Shown: positions 12,191-25,420, numbered from the stretch's first letter. The stretch is DNA of 64,000 nucleotides from Atherix ibis (GCA_958298945.1 OY282606.1:95549696-95613695), one strand, 5' to 3'. The notes: generated by a model not told the origin, from the letters alone. Translations and numbers: made by a program.

Positions 12191-14534
12191 TTCAAGTATA
12201 ACAAATAAAATTAGAAATATTCTTATTTGAACAATATTTTTTTTTAAGGAAAAAAAAAGTAGATAAAGAAATAATTTCAGAAATATCAAATACAAAAATA
12301 AATCTTTTAAACTAATAAAGTTTTTATGAATACTTTTTATGATCAACAAAATGAAAACAATTTGAATGCTCCATCATAGAAAATTGCAATTTTCCCCACA
12401 GTTTTTGAAGGTTTGGATTTTTGTTTTTAAGTTGTTCTGTTTAAAGACAAAAACTTTTTACGTAAAAATACTTTTACTTTACCGGTGACATTTCTAGCCA
12501 AATAAAATTCATTGTAAAAATAAATAAAACATAAAAAGGCATTAGCAAAGAATTTTTATATGTTATAAAATGAAAACGAACAAAAATACCATCAGTAAAC
12601 TTAACTTTTAATGTGCTGAAAGAGGTATTCTAAGTTATTGAAATTAGCATATGGGTAGAGGTTTTTGGGTAAAGTGAGAAGATTAAAGTAAAGTTTTTCC
12701 TGTAAAATTTAATATTAATAAGTGGATAACCTTTACATTGAATTTTTAAAAGGGTTTAGTCATTCGATCCAACTGGCTCTTAGCAAAATAGCCAATTCCA
12801 TATTCTAGATAGTATTGAAAGCGGAAGATTTTCGAATTTTTCGGTATTTCTATTTGGTGTGGGTTTCTATAAAAATATATCCACTTAACAAAATATACCC
12901 ACTTAGAAGAAAGATTTTTTTTATGAGGATTTTGTTTTTGTACAAGTTTTTATGCAAATATAAAACACCATCGTCAACATTATACTCGTAATATGGGCGC
13001 GCACCCACAACGACATGAACCTTACCAATGTCGATAAGGCAGTTCAGCTTTATATTCATTTGAAAAATAACACTTAATGCATGCTTATACATTTCTAATT
13101 ATAGCATATGTTATTTTATATCAAATTACTGAATAAAATTATGCATCTATAGGAATTTTTATTTGTGTTGTTAGCATTTTTTGTTTAACAAAAAAAATAA
13201 AATTCATCCCATCAATGGTTTTAATATACACGTAAAAACTTCTACAACGAAATCATGATTAGAAACATTTACTCTACCAATATTTACTAATATTTAATTT
13301 ACAAAATACCACATATAAAAATTAATAGTTATCATTAGCCAGCTTATTGAATAGATAATCCTTATATAATTTTGTTTAATTAATTCACATTAATTATTGC
13401 ATAATAGAATTTGTATTTACTTGAAAATTCGAACTTATAATAAAAAAATTTTGAGTAAATAATCTGGATTCTTTTAATAAAATTTGCATTTTTATAATTG
13501 ATTTAAATTTTGTTAAAAAAAATTAAATTTCACTACAGAGGTAAAATGATAAGCAAATTTAATAACATGTGTTGTCGTATCTCGAAGAGACTAGTATATT
13601 TCTGTGCAAATAGCTCTAAAAAAATTTTAAAAAAAATCTGTAAAGAATAATAATTAATAATAAATTCATTAATATGCGTTTGTACAAATATATCTTTTAT
13701 TCTTTGCAATGAATGCAGAATATTTTACAAATGAATTAATAAAAATTATAACTTTATATATTTCGGCAAATGAAATCTCTAAAAATATTTTTAATTAAAG
13801 AATTTATTCTTTAATTAAAACAATACAAAATCAATAATAATAACCAAACTGAAATCATTAAATTTGCTGAAAACGTTAATAATTGAACATTTCCTTTAAC
13901 AAATAAAATAATTCCTTTTTGAAATTATATAATTAATCATATTTAGTAGGAAATTCTGACAGTAAAATTTATTATTGTATATATAAGTTAATTAATTGTT
14001 GTAGGGCTTAATTTTCAAGTAAATTATGTCTTAAATGCAAAAGGATTTTCCGAAAAATGTTGAATTATTATTTATAGAATATTAAATAGTGAAATTTCAG
14101 TCAATTTATGGGTAAAAATGTATTTTTAAGAAAAATTATGATTTATTAATGAGCTTACTGATCCATAAACTAATGGACATTGGCATTATTATTTCTGCGT
14201 TTTCATAATTGAAATTTTGAAAATAAATCCTATTGATTTTGAAGAAGATTATACATAATAAAACTAACAATTCATTTTTTAATTGATTTTTGATTGATTC
14301 GATAGAATAAGGGAGCTAGTGAAATCCAATAAAACAAATTTTGTCTTTCATTATTATTAGTAAAATAATTTATTTTATATACATAATCTGGAAAGTTTAG
14401 CTAAATCGAAATAGGGGGAAACTTCAATGGATTAATATTTTTCTTATATTTGCTAGATAACGACATCTGTTTGAGTTCATAAGATTCTCTTCAGCAGTTA
14501 TTTTAATAGAAAGTAAAACAGGAATTTAAGAATG
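12191..14534. other. A/T-rich non-coding DNA
   Basis: No supported gene. A minus-strand frame at 12850-13092 contains a slightly GC-richer patch (about 12990-13050, reading LIDIGKVHVVVGARPYYEY), but I find no motif or relative and cannot call it. Confidence 0.5.
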
Positions 14535-14977
14535 GTAAGTGGAAAAAGAAAAAAAAGAAACGCCGTTAAATTTGCGCAAAATCGCATCAATAATAATATC
14601 ATTTGGAAAGGATTCCTTGTTCTAGGACTTGAGACGTGCTCCCACACCTATTATATTATAAGCAGAAAAAGTCATGCCGGAACATACAGGGAATAATGGA
14701 GACACCCGAATATGTTAAGTTCTCGATGGGAGGGTAAAAAGAAGAGAAAAAAATTATTTAAAAAAAAGTACAAAAACTAAAGAAAAGAGAAGAAAAAAGT
14801 TAAGTCGACCTAACTGGTCCGTCTTTGCCTGGTCTATCCCCAATTCCCCCATATGGCACTCCACGGCCAAATTATATTACATTTTGAGTAGTCATTTTAT
14901 TAACGACGATGACCTCTTTCAGTCCATTTAAGGGCAGAACTATTATTAGACCAGGTGCATGTGGGAAGAAGGAACTC
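14535..14977 (-). repeat. Unclassified dispersed repeat, minus-strand copy
   Basis: Read on the minus strand, this segment matches 50200-50900 read on the plus strand. Shared landmarks in order are cttcccacatgcacc, ctgaaagaggtcatcgt, ggccgtggagtgcc, ggggatagaccagg, a GTCGAC site, a long pyrimidine-rich stretch, ggtgtctccattat and ccggcatgactttttctg. The segment is more GC-rich than its flanks. No conserved reading frame is evident, and the pyrimidine tract with embedded short words looks like the non-coding end of a retroelement. Class unknown. Confidence 0.7.
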
Positions 14978-17900
14978 TCCTGAATAAAAATATCAATTAA
15001 TTAGTAGTTATTATAAAACATTTAATATTTCTATCCATTATTAATTTTGTTTAAAATTATGTCAAGAAATTTGAAAACTATTCGTAAAAATTTGATTGGT
15101 TCCAAACAGATTAAATGAGATTTAAAAAATTTCTTTTGTTAACGTAAGCATACTTTTAAATTACAATTTATATTTAGGAAATAACTAATTATAAAAAGAA
15201 CACGGTATTTATCGAAAATCTTAAAGCTTTAAAATATAATTTATATAAAACAACTTATGTGCTAATCTATGAATTATAATTGGAAATATTTAAATTTAAG
15301 AAAAAAAAGCAAAATTGGCCACTTAAAAGAAATATTGCAAAAGAAAGCAAAATGCTTACTTCCTTACAACTAGAATTTCAAACCAGAATTTCTCAATTTT
15401 GATATCCCATTTATTTTTTTGATTTGAAAACTTTTCTCGAAGGTTTTTTATTCGAAGGGGGGGGAACATCCGTTCGTAGTTTTGATTGTATGAAAAATTT
15501 TCCGTTCAGCCTCAGTTAAGAATCTCATTGATCTTCTCTGTATAAGCACATATACATCTTGAAAGGGAAAACTGAATCCTAACTTATTTTTCTTGATATT
15601 TTCCAAACCAACTTATTGCTGGAAAGTTAACTTCTGTAATACGTACCATACTTCCTTCATTTTTCATCAGTAAACTGCTAGTGTTTTTTCTTATTTGATA
15701 TTATGGCATTCTTTTTTCTCCTTATAGGTTTAGAAGAAATATATACTGTTGTCCTCGTTCATTTTATGAATAAAGTTTCGATTAACTATCAATGGTACAA
15801 AGTTCAAAAAGCTGAACAGTAGTAGAAAACTAAAACTACTTGATTAAACCATCACCATCTGTTCTATTTAAAAGAGTGCAGCATATTTCCTATCCAAAAT
15901 AATCTTTTCTGAATTTTTAGATATTTTTTAGCGTTTTCACAATTGTTGTGCTAAGTACCAATCATCCAATATAAATGTGAAGAGACAAAATATAAAATTA
16001 AAATTATTTTCTGATATTCCATCCTTTTCATATGTAATTGATTTTTTTTAAGATCTCAGAAGATATTTAATTTTAAAGTTTCTGAAAGCTATTATAAATT
16101 GTTTTCCCTTACGGTCAATTGAATACCAAAAAAAATGTTTGTTCTATTTTTTTAATCCAATATCTATTTATTTTTCCGGAATTCATTCAGAATCAACCCT
16201 TTTTTAAGTGTATCCAAAAAAAAAAAAACAAATTTAAAAACCTAGAATCATTTTTAAAGAGGAAAAAATTCTCCAGAAAAGGTTTCCGGTTGGTTAAATA
16301 CATTTGTAAGTGTCTAAATATAAGAAAAAAGTTTGACCTGTGACTTACGTTAACGATGAACTATTACAAGTCAACCATATTACTTCAAATCTGCACAAAA
16401 ATACACATACACGTACACCAAATAGATACTTGATTTTTATTTTATTTTTAGTATAGGTTAACTTTTATATAAGCGAATGTAAATATACTGAATTGTATTC
16501 TATTATTATCCTTGAATTGGAAATTTTTATATGGAAACAAATAAAATTGGATTAAATTTTGCTGTGAACAGATTTTTTTTAATATCTCAAAAAATAAAAT
16601 AAAAATTATAAATAAATTATTTAGTAATGATTTGTTAGGAGAACTTTCGTCTCTGAAAAAATTCTCTCCAACAATCAGTTCTTGTTTGATGGATTTCCTA
16701 TAGTTCGCAAGTAAACACTTTACAATAAGAACCAATTTTCTCAAGTATAATAATTGAAACTATCCAACTCAACTGAAGCCAATAATAGGGTTGGACGTAC
16801 GATTGTCGAAAAGTTCTTCATATAAATTTTATATCGAAAAGTACACATTGGTTAAAGTTTATGTTAAACCAAAAATAAATTTAAAAAAAGGTTTATCTAA
16901 AAATCAATTTAGACGATTACAATTATTTCTAAATCAAAATTCAATTTGAATATAAAATACCTCAACTAGAAATGGCATGAATTTGATTCATTTTCAAAAA
17001 TACAAAATTCAAAATTTATATAATTTTCATAGATATAATTTTCAGTAAATTTCATTTTGTGATCATGTTTTAAAGAAAATTACATTTAAGTATAAATATT
17101 TGCTATTTGCATATGTCATATAAGAGTAGAAGAGTAAATAAAATTGATGGAATCTGAAAGGAAATTGATTTCACGGTCTCAGTTTTGATTTGTGTAAGTT
17201 TCTCGCTTTCACAGCACATTTTATATTCAACTTCTACAGAATATTACAAGGATAGGTATTCGTTCTTTTATTATTATAAACAGGCTACATAGAAGCTATA
17301 TAAACTTGCAAAATAATGCTACATTGATGATTTATCCTTTGGAATACATTTAAAAATATAAATTTTGCAATAGAAAATGATTGATGGTGTTTTTTTTTCT
17401 TATCGAATTTTTATGAAAATTTTCTTCACCAACAAATCACAATAAAAACTTTCCTTTTAAAGAAAATCTTTTATACAAAAACATTCAGTAAATTCTAAAG
17501 ATTTCGAATAATATATTTTTTTCTTCGTACAATAGTACTCGTACATTTATGAATAATTTTAAGTAAATTTCAAGATTATGAAGTGATTTTATTTGGGGAT
17601 TAGTTTTTTTATTATTATTATTATTACTGTTAAATAAGTAACTGGTACAATATAATATCTTATAGAGTATATGACAAGGATATGGTTGGATTCCTTGAGA
17701 ATTTCTATTTTATTGTTGGAAAATAATTTTTTATTATAAGTAAAGTTGCCATTAAGAAGATTAACAAACAAAAGTTGTATTTAGTAAAAGGGATAAGTTT
17801 ATAAGAGATTTAGTCGATAAGGATCGATGACGATATACTATTTATTTGGTTTGTTTCTTTTTGTTTTTTTTTTGTTATACCAAATATTTATTAACTTGGA

Positions 17901-20227
17901 GATTATAAAATTTCGGAGCTTCTTTTATATCTTATCAAAAATTATCAAGACTCTTTAGGCGACAGTGATGTTAATCAGTAAAGTTTTCACACAAATTCTC
18001 AACTGGATCAGTGGAGGGTACCTTCTCAGAAAGGACATAAACTCTGTGCGCCTCATTAGGTTTATTATTGCGAAGGTGTATCATGAATGACCAACAGCAT
18101 GAAAAGATTTTTATCGATCGATGGTTTTACGCTTTCACAGTAGAAATAAGATAGAAGTAACGTTGTTGGTAATAATACCACCAGCAGGGTTAGTGGAATT
18201 ATTTGTGATGTTCGTGTTTGTTATTTTACACCTTAAGGGTTGAAATGAAAATGTGTCATTACACAGAATGAAAATTTCACCATAAAAAAATTAAGACAAT
18301 ATTTCGGTCCAGTTTTTCCCTTCATTTTTTTTTTTTGATAAAAAATAACCCAACATTTATACAAACAACAATTTTATAAGATTCCATTTTAGGTGAAATA
18401 AAATTTGCATTTCTTAAATGAAGTGCCAGCTTCTGTAGTAGTTTTATTTTTATAACAAAACCACTTCCCGTGGAGTTTTAATTAAGTAAATGTGGTGAAA
18501 ATAATTAAATTCAAATAGTAAAATTTTATTTGTATGTATAATAATTCAAGATAAATTAATTATGCTAATCAAATGAATGGAACTAAAATACTTTTAACTA
18601 AAATATCAAAAGAGAAAATAAATAAAATTATTCAATTTCAAAGCTCTGCGGCAATATTATAATTATATCTGTCTTTAAAGAAATAGAAATTTTTTAATCA
18701 ATATTGTAATTACAATATTACCATGAAAGAAATGTAACTTTAACTTCCATTTGAAAATATCATAGAAATTAATTTTATATCTTTGAAAAGAAAATTAAAT
18801 ATTTTTTTTAAAAGTTTAATGGATTAAATAAGCTATTCTAAATACTCATAACTCTTATTATTCAAGAAAAAGAAAATATTTTCACGAAAGTTTTGTCAAA
18901 AAAATTATTACGCTTTATAGAACTTAAAATAATAAAATGCATATAAATTATTAGCAATTTGTAACATTTCCAAAGAAAACTACTTCTAATAAATAAAATT
19001 ACATATCCTTGTATGTACGCATGTTTATGCTATATTTTTTTTCATAAATAGACTGTATTCCTTTTTACTAGCCATGAAAATTTATTTTAATATTTTAATA
19101 TATTCAAGTTAATACTGTAATATATTCAATATTCTAATACTTATAAGAATGTAATATACTTTAAAACCTATTAAGTAATAAAAGAATAATAAACAAATTT
19201 CGAAGAAAAATACACACAAAATATTTTATAAAGTTTCCAATTTTATAGAAAAGAAATTTCCACAACAAATCCACATTCGAACCCAAAAGTTTTAAACTTA
19301 AATAATCTTGACTCTTCCTCGAAAGTTTATTCAAACCTTTTTGAATTTAACAATAAAATTCAACAAAAAAATAGATAAATTTAAAATGATTTTATTTAAA
19401 TTTTTGAGGTGAATTATTTTAAACTATATTTAATTGAGATATAAATTTAGTAGTAAAATTTGAAATATTTATGCCCGTAAATACAATTAAATTTTGATGA
19501 AATTTTAATATAATATATGTATATAAATACAAGTATATGTTCTTATATAGTATTCAAAATGTTTTAATATAATTCAATTAAATAATACTTTGAACTAATT
19601 AAAATTAACTATGATGAGCTATTAAACCTAAAGTATTATTGGAATTGTATCTGACAACAACTTACTGAATTGATTCTCCTGCCCACATTGATTCAACTAT
19701 TCAGAAATTTACATAAATTGTAATTCACCTTTGTATCGTCCTGATTGAAATTAAACAAATTTACAAATTAAATTATGTGAGTATATGTGTGAAACCAAAT
19801 AAATTATTGAGCCTGTCAATAACAGAGAACATTGCAATTTAAAAACGAGATGTTAATGCATAAATTGCACAAGTCGAAACAGTTGTAAATAATCTAAGTT
19901 AGATGCTCGATTTAAGAGTATTTATTGGAAATGCCATCGAAAATTGAATTTATTCTTTAGATTAAGTTGTACGAGAAAAATATAGAAAAAATATATTAAT
20001 TACGACATCTTATGATTTAAACGTAAAAACCTTTCAGTCAAATGAAATTGAAAGTATTTAATGGAAAATTCCGAATTTCCTACATAATCAAACGCTTTTA
20101 TACGTACTGCATCTGAGTATCTAGAAGTAGAATTTGATTTCATTTAAAAAACCATATTAATATTTAAAATTAATAACAACACCAATACCAATAAATTGGC
20201 AGACACATTTTTTGACTTCACATTTTT
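14978..20227. other. A/T-rich non-coding DNA with one GC-balanced patch at 17.95-18.23 kb
   Basis: Most of this stretch is low-complexity A/T DNA, including a (TTA)n run at about 17610-17628 and a G8 run near 15455. The patch 17950-18230 has more balanced composition, and the minus strand reads NNKPNEAHRVYVLSEKVPST then DPVENLCENFTD without a stop. That looks coding but I recognise no family. Nothing else is supported. Confidence 0.5.
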
Positions 20228-21320
20228 AATGAAAATTTTATGCTGAAATTTTCTTGCGTAAAATTATAAAAAAAAATGTAAACTTTTATTGTTTACTGAA
20301 AATTGTGTACAAGTTAATTTATACAAAAAATATGCTACTAATTTACTATACATTTTTTTTACTAAAATATTTGCTTAAATCTTTTACTGACAATTTTTTA
20401 TGGAAAATTTTCCAATGCAGATTTTTTACTAAAATTTTTTCTTAACATTTTTTACAGAAAAATGTTTGCTGAAATGTTTTTCAAAAAGTTAACTAAAAAT
20501 TTTTGCAAATATTTTTTCTACAGCAAATTTACTAAATAATTTTTTTCCTTTTTTTTTTACTTGCATTTTTTTACCAAACTTAATATTCTTTAACAAAAAA
20601 ATTTCCCAATACTTAAATTTTTTTTACTGAAATAGTTTGTTGAAAACATTTTACTGAAAAATTTTTCAATACAAATTTTTTACTGAACTTTTTTTTATTA
20701 AGAATATATAAATGCAACTTTTTGCTTTTATAATTAAAAAATTAAATTTATTTATTAAATTTTTTGAACAATTTTTAATGAAAATTTTATGCTGAAATTT
20801 TCTTACTTAAAATTGTTCGAAAAATTTTAAACTTTTATTGTTTACTGAAAATTGTTTGTGAGTTAATTTATACAAAAAATGTACTACCAATTTACTATAC
20901 AATTTTTTTTTGCTAAAATATTTTCTTTAATTTTTTGCTGACAATTTTTTATTGAAAATTTTTCAATGCAGACTTTATACTAAACATTTTTCTTAACATT
21001 TTGTACAAAAAATTGTTTACTGAAATTTTTTTCAAACGGTTAACTAAAAATTTTTTTGCAAACATTTTTTTTGCAGCAAATTTTTTACTAAATAATTTTA
21101 CTGACAAGTTTTCCTTTTTATTTTTGTTTATTTGCATTTTTGTACCACACTTAATATTCTTTACCAAACAATTTTCCCAATACTTAAAAAAAAATTTGCT
21201 GAAATTTTTTGTTGAAAATTTTTTACTGAAAAATTTTTTTTATTAAGATGATATAAATATAATTTTTTAATTTTATATATCTTAAATAAACTTTTTTTTC
21301 GACTAAAATTAACAAAATAT
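20228..21320. repeat. Tandem duplication of about 547 bp, two diverged copies
   Basis: Unit 1 starts at 20228 and unit 2 at 20777, both with the word aatgaaaattttatgctgaa. They stay in register through cttttattgtttactgaaaa, caatgcaga, cttaatattcttta and tattaaga (20696 and 21241). Offsets of 549 and 545 bp at the two ends show a few indels. Within each unit the sequence is built from degenerate variants of TTTTTACTGAAAA, the motif of the minisatellite at 27.4-28.2 kb. Open frames here on both strands are low-complexity Phe/Leu/Lys artefacts. Confidence 0.8.
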
Positions 21321-22053
21321 TTTTGCCGAAAATTATTTACCAAAAATTATTTAAGGCGAATTTTTTAAATTAATTATATAGAAAATTGTTCATATTTTAA
21401 TAAAAAAAAATTTAACTGAAAAATTTTGCCAAATATTTTTTAACTGAAACTTTTATAATGAAAATTTATCCCTTCTAGAAAAACTTCTAGATAAAATTAC
21501 AATTTTTACTAAAAGTATTATACTTTTACAGAAAACATGTAAGTTTTATTATTACTTTAATCTGAGCATATAAAAGTCGGTATTCTAATGAAAATATTGC
21601 CCATTACTTATTGGACGTATTTACAATTGTTTATGGAAACATATTTAAGATAAGAATATCTTTCAATATTTAAAAAACATACCCAACAATATTATTATTT
21701 TTCTATCAAATATAAGTCCATTTTTATTGAATATCAATAATTAAAAAAAATAATTATTATCATGATCGCCTTTCAGAAAATTAAATTTGACCAGTTTTTT
21801 ACAGATATCTCTTCAAAATAACAACTATCTTTAAGTATGTTATGTAAACACAATATATAGATTAAAGAACCTCGTGTCCATTAAGAAGTATCTGATGAGT
21901 GCGATAAATTATTATGACACTTAACAATTCAGTTTTCCTAAAGAAAAATATATTGTCTGAAGTATCTACAGAATGGCATGAAAATAAGACCACAAGTCAT
22001 TTACACACTTTCATCAATCATATTTATTCATCATACGTACGAGTAAATTATTT

Positions 22054-22211
22054 CACCTGAAAAATAAGCAACACTATTATTTCACCTAACAACACTAAAT
22101 GATTTCAGATTATTATTACGGTGCGTATTTATACGAGTAGATACTTAGTGTTGCTTATTTTCTCACCTGCTCGTAATAAATACGCACCATAATAATAATC
22201 TGAAACCATTT
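22054..22211. repeat. Interleaved inverted repeats A-B-A'-B'
   Basis: Block A (22054-22075, containing aaaataagcaacact) is inverted at 22147-22169. Block B (22097-22137, containing cagattattattacggtgcg) is inverted at 22170-22211 with two substitutions and one indel. The order A, B, A', B' is that of a pseudoknot rather than a simple hairpin. B and B' alone form an arm of about 40 bp around a 32-nt loop that contains A'. No gene is present. An old transposon end or a palindrome-driven rearrangement could explain it. Confidence 0.8.
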
Positions 22212-22310
22212 AAAGCTTTAAATAATATTTAGATAGTTTCTTTAAGTCTTCTTAAAAGCGGGACTAATCGAAAAATTTTATTTATGAAGTAATTACTGAA
22301 AGTTTGAAAA

Positions 22311-22505
22311 CTCAACCGAAATATCTGAAATTATATTATTTTTAGTAAATATATACTTGCAGTTTTGCAATTTTAAATAATTGGATTTTCGTTTATTGAA
22401 TTGTTGAAGAAAAAAAATTGAAAAAATGTGTAAATAGTTTTACACTCAACCGAAATATCTGAAATTATATTATTTTTAGTAAATATATACTTGCAGTTTT
22501 GCAAT
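22311..22505. repeat. 61-bp exact direct repeat
   Basis: Copies at 22311-22371 and 22445-22505 appear identical. Each begins ctcaaccgaaatatctgaaa and ends ttgcagttttgcaat. They are separated by 73 nt, giving a 134-bp period. Exact identity implies a recent duplication. Confidence 0.85.
22373..22442. repeat. About 70-bp dispersed direct repeat, copy 1
   Basis: This block (ttaaataattggattttcgt and onward to gtgtaaatagttt) recurs at 23491-23562 in the same orientation with a few changes in its A-runs. Copy 1 fills the spacer of the 61-bp direct repeat. Confidence 0.8.
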
Positions 22506-23490
22506 ATTTTTTTTACGAATGTAACATTTGATAATTTTAGGGATTGTTCTAGAGTTTCTAACAGTAACTTTTATTAAACCATGTCCTGAGAACTTTCAAC
22601 CATAAATTTAATTTTCGTCCACCTCAGCAGTAATACTGGTTCATATAAAAATTATTTTTATATAATAACGGAAGGATAAATAGACAAAATATGAGTACTT
22701 ATGTATTTCGTGAAACTAAGATATAAAATTAATTTTCCGGTTTTTTCTTTATATTTTAATATATGCACTTGACTACTAATTATTAATTTTCAGTTCCTTT
22801 TTTTTACCATAGACAAGTTAAAAATTTTGATAATTTTTTAAAAATTTTGTTTTATTATTATAAATTAATAACTATCAAAAGCAATGAAACCGAAAAATCG
22901 TTTTTTTAAATATATTTACATAAGTTTTTTATCAATAATTCATATTCTTTTTTTATATAAAAAATATTGATTATAAAAAAAATTCGATAAAATATCATAA
23001 AAATAAATCGATAAGGATTCAAATTAATTGGATTTTTCATAAAACCTTTAAATCTCTAGCCCTATTTTTATTTTGACATGATCAAGTATTATTGATGCAA
23101 ATTATTTTTACATTATTTCATATAATTTATGATTTAGTAAAATATAAAAATCTATTTTTTATGAAAATATATAATGAATAATGCAACTTTAAAAAATATT
23201 ACCTTATAAAAAAGTATAATTTGAATATCGATTTTATTCAAAACAAAATCACATAAGTACAAGTACGAGCAGATCGTATCCATAATAAATCATGGGCTCA
23301 TATTTTCCTCTCATATTTAAGGATTAAATCCGTTATCAACAAAGGGGCAAACCAAGTTAATTCATAAAGCAATTCATCATATTAACAGACAAATTTGAAT
23401 TATTAAAGTATTTATGGATCAAGAAAATTGGAAAGAAAATCCTATATTGAAATTTTTGTAGAGCTAAAATTTTTGTACGATAAATCAAAA

Positions 23491-23562
23491 TTAAATAATT
23501 GGATTTTCGTTTATTGAATTTTTGAAGAAAAAAAAAATGAAAAAAAGTGTAAATAGTTTTTT
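23491..23562. repeat. About 70-bp dispersed direct repeat, copy 2
   Basis: Second copy of the block at 22373-22442, same orientation, about 1.1 kb away. Differences are mostly single bases and A-run length. Confidence 0.8.
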
Positions 23563-23639
23563 TTGTAATTAAAAGGGACGTCTGTTTCGAAACATTAAAA
23601 TCGTTTTTGAACAACAAAAACTTCAAGCCAAGATTGGCT

Positions 23640-24700
23640 CAAAAATGGAAAGAGGCTATCAGGGAAAAATTATTAAGCTTCCGGACCGCAATGTTCACAT
23701 TCACTGTGCAAAATTTTTTTACGATAAAACTAAAGCAAAAAATTTTACAGTAGCCCAGGGATTGTAAACAATAACGGTTGTTCTTTGAAAAAAAAAATCA
23801 AAAGTTCTTCCTTTTTATCCATTCCAACGCTCATTTAATTGGCATTCGAGCTCTGATCTCATTTAGAAAATGCTAAGTTACTTACAGATATTTTTCTCTA
23901 CAAGATTGTGCCTTTTCTCCCTCTACCTGTATTAGAGCGCACTAATTTTTCTAGAAATAGTATTTAAGAATCCTGATAAATCCGCTGATTCAGCTGGTAT
24001 CTCTGTCCTTCTTCTTCTGCGTAAACTTTATCAACTTTTTCTGAAATCTTGACATTTATTAAAATAATTTTCAAAAATAAGAATTTAATTTCCAATTCAA
24101 AAATCCGCTTTTTTACCGACCCATTTCACCACCGTCCCCCTTTTCTAAGCTAATGAAAACACTAATAAACTAACCGGTTATAAAATATCTGAAATTATGG
24201 AAGCTCTTCAATAATCATAAATATGTTTTTCATAGAAATACATCCGCTGTTAATTTAATGGCATATCTAGCCGAAAAGTGGAACTACAATATATTCATGA
24301 AAGCCCTTTTGTCAAAAATGCAGGCGTCCTTAAATGGATTAAAAGCTATCTTTTTGGTTGTATGATCCAATTTGCTTTGAATGGCTACAAGTCTACAGGT
24401 TGTATGATCCAATACTGGTGTTCCCCAGGCTTCTGCTTTATCTCTAAATTTTTTTATAATTTTTATAAACGATCTCCTATCTATTACCTCTAATTTAAAG
24501 GTTTCATTGATTGCAGTATTTTCAGTTTTTCATATTCATATCTCGATTAACGTCCTTACTTTGCGGTCATGTAAATATTACGAAATCATCAGACTTATTA
24601 GAACACCGCCTTAATGTCTCCTGGATTTCTTTATTTTATCGTCTTTTGTATAAACAATGTTTTAGTAAACTGTCTAGTTGCGTTCCATTATAACTGTGAA
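23640..24700 (+). pseudogene. CR1/Jockey-type non-LTR reverse transcriptase relic
   Basis: Plus-strand frames in series give SSSFLSIPTLI, KLLTDIFL and PVLERTNFS, then NPDKSADSAGISVLLLL. The last sits at the usual KASGPDGIP position before the RT domain. Next come KISEIMEAL and HRNTSAVNLMAYLAEKWN, where relatives read FRKxRSTxDLLAFLTxKWN. The best block is at 24417-24494: GVPQASALSLNFFIIFINDL, matching GVPQGSVLSPTLFLLFINDL. The YADD box is unreadable. Many stops and frameshifts mark it as old. Neither a 5' end nor a poly-A tail is visible. A 16-bp word (ggttgtatgatccaat) is duplicated at about 24355 and 24399. Confidence 0.7.
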
Positions 24701-25019
24701 ATATAAGTATTATTTTTATATTTAAAAAAAAAAAACAATTTTTGAAGAGTAAAGTGTATGCTTTGATTAAATATTATTCTCGTAAGTAATTATTCTCGTA
24801 TGGAATTTAAATTATCCTAGTTCAATTTTATGATATTTGAATAATTTTAATGAATACTATTTGAACCATCTGCGTTGCGTATCTATCCATCTGTATTGAT
24901 ATGATATTTATTTAAAATGAAACAATAAAATATCTTGATTATTATAGTTAAAAGCACATAACTTTTATGTATTATTGTACATATTGTTTCAATGACTAAA
25001 ATCCAATAAAAATGCACAA

Positions 25020-25115
25020 ATATTGATATTAATAAAAAAAATTTACTGAATATTTTGACAAAAAAATGTTCATTGAATATTTAACTGAAATTATTTTACT
25101 GAAAATGTTAAATAA
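25020..25115. repeat. Short degenerate run of the TTTTTACTGAAAA minisatellite motif
   Basis: Words such as tttactgaatatttt, attgaatatttaactgaaat and tttactgaaaatg follow each other at roughly 13-25 bp spacing. They are diverged versions of the unit at 27.4-28.2 kb. Confidence 0.5.
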
Positions 25116-25420
25116 AAACTTTTAATTCATTTATTTTAATCACTAGAAATATACTGGGAGAGATTTTTATTTGATTTTCATACATAAATGTTATTCCCTT
25201 TAAAGTTATTCTTTTGGACAGCTTGTTGTAGTAGTGCTGGAAGGCTTTAACTGGAGTAGCCCTTCTCAGCTTCTCAATTGCATTATTTTGGATGTTATCG
25301 ATAGTACTATGGTAACATCCTTTCAAGGGTGTTTTGATCTTGAGTAACAAACAAAAGTCGAATGGACTAAGATCAGGTAGGTGTATGGCGAACCAAAGAA
25401 ATTCCATTTTCCGACAGAAA
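25108..25420 (-). pseudogene. mariner transposase C-terminal fragment
   Basis: The minus-strand frame beginning at 25407 reads LPDLSPFDFCLLLKIKTPLK, with the third catalytic Asp of the mariner triad in the SPFDF box. It continues STIDNIQNNAIEKLRRATPV and AFQHYYNKLSKRI. In relatives the order is YSPDLSPCDFFLFLKLKTPLKG, then a DNIQ helix, then QHCYEEW. Everything upstream of the third Asp is missing. The 3' end drifts into unrelated A/T sequence where QGNYFEGD would be expected. The adjacent minisatellite-like sequence overlaps its end. No TIRs are seen. Confidence 0.75.

Noticed and set aside
12850..13092. 80-codon minus frame containing a VVVGARPYYEY stretch
   Set aside because: Short, no recognisable family, and its C-terminal half is A/T-driven repeat (LLSGYI twice).
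20254..21343. Five small Phe/Leu/Lys-rich frames on both strands
   Set aside because: They come from the A/T-rich tandem repeat; the same motif also opens frames on the opposite strand.
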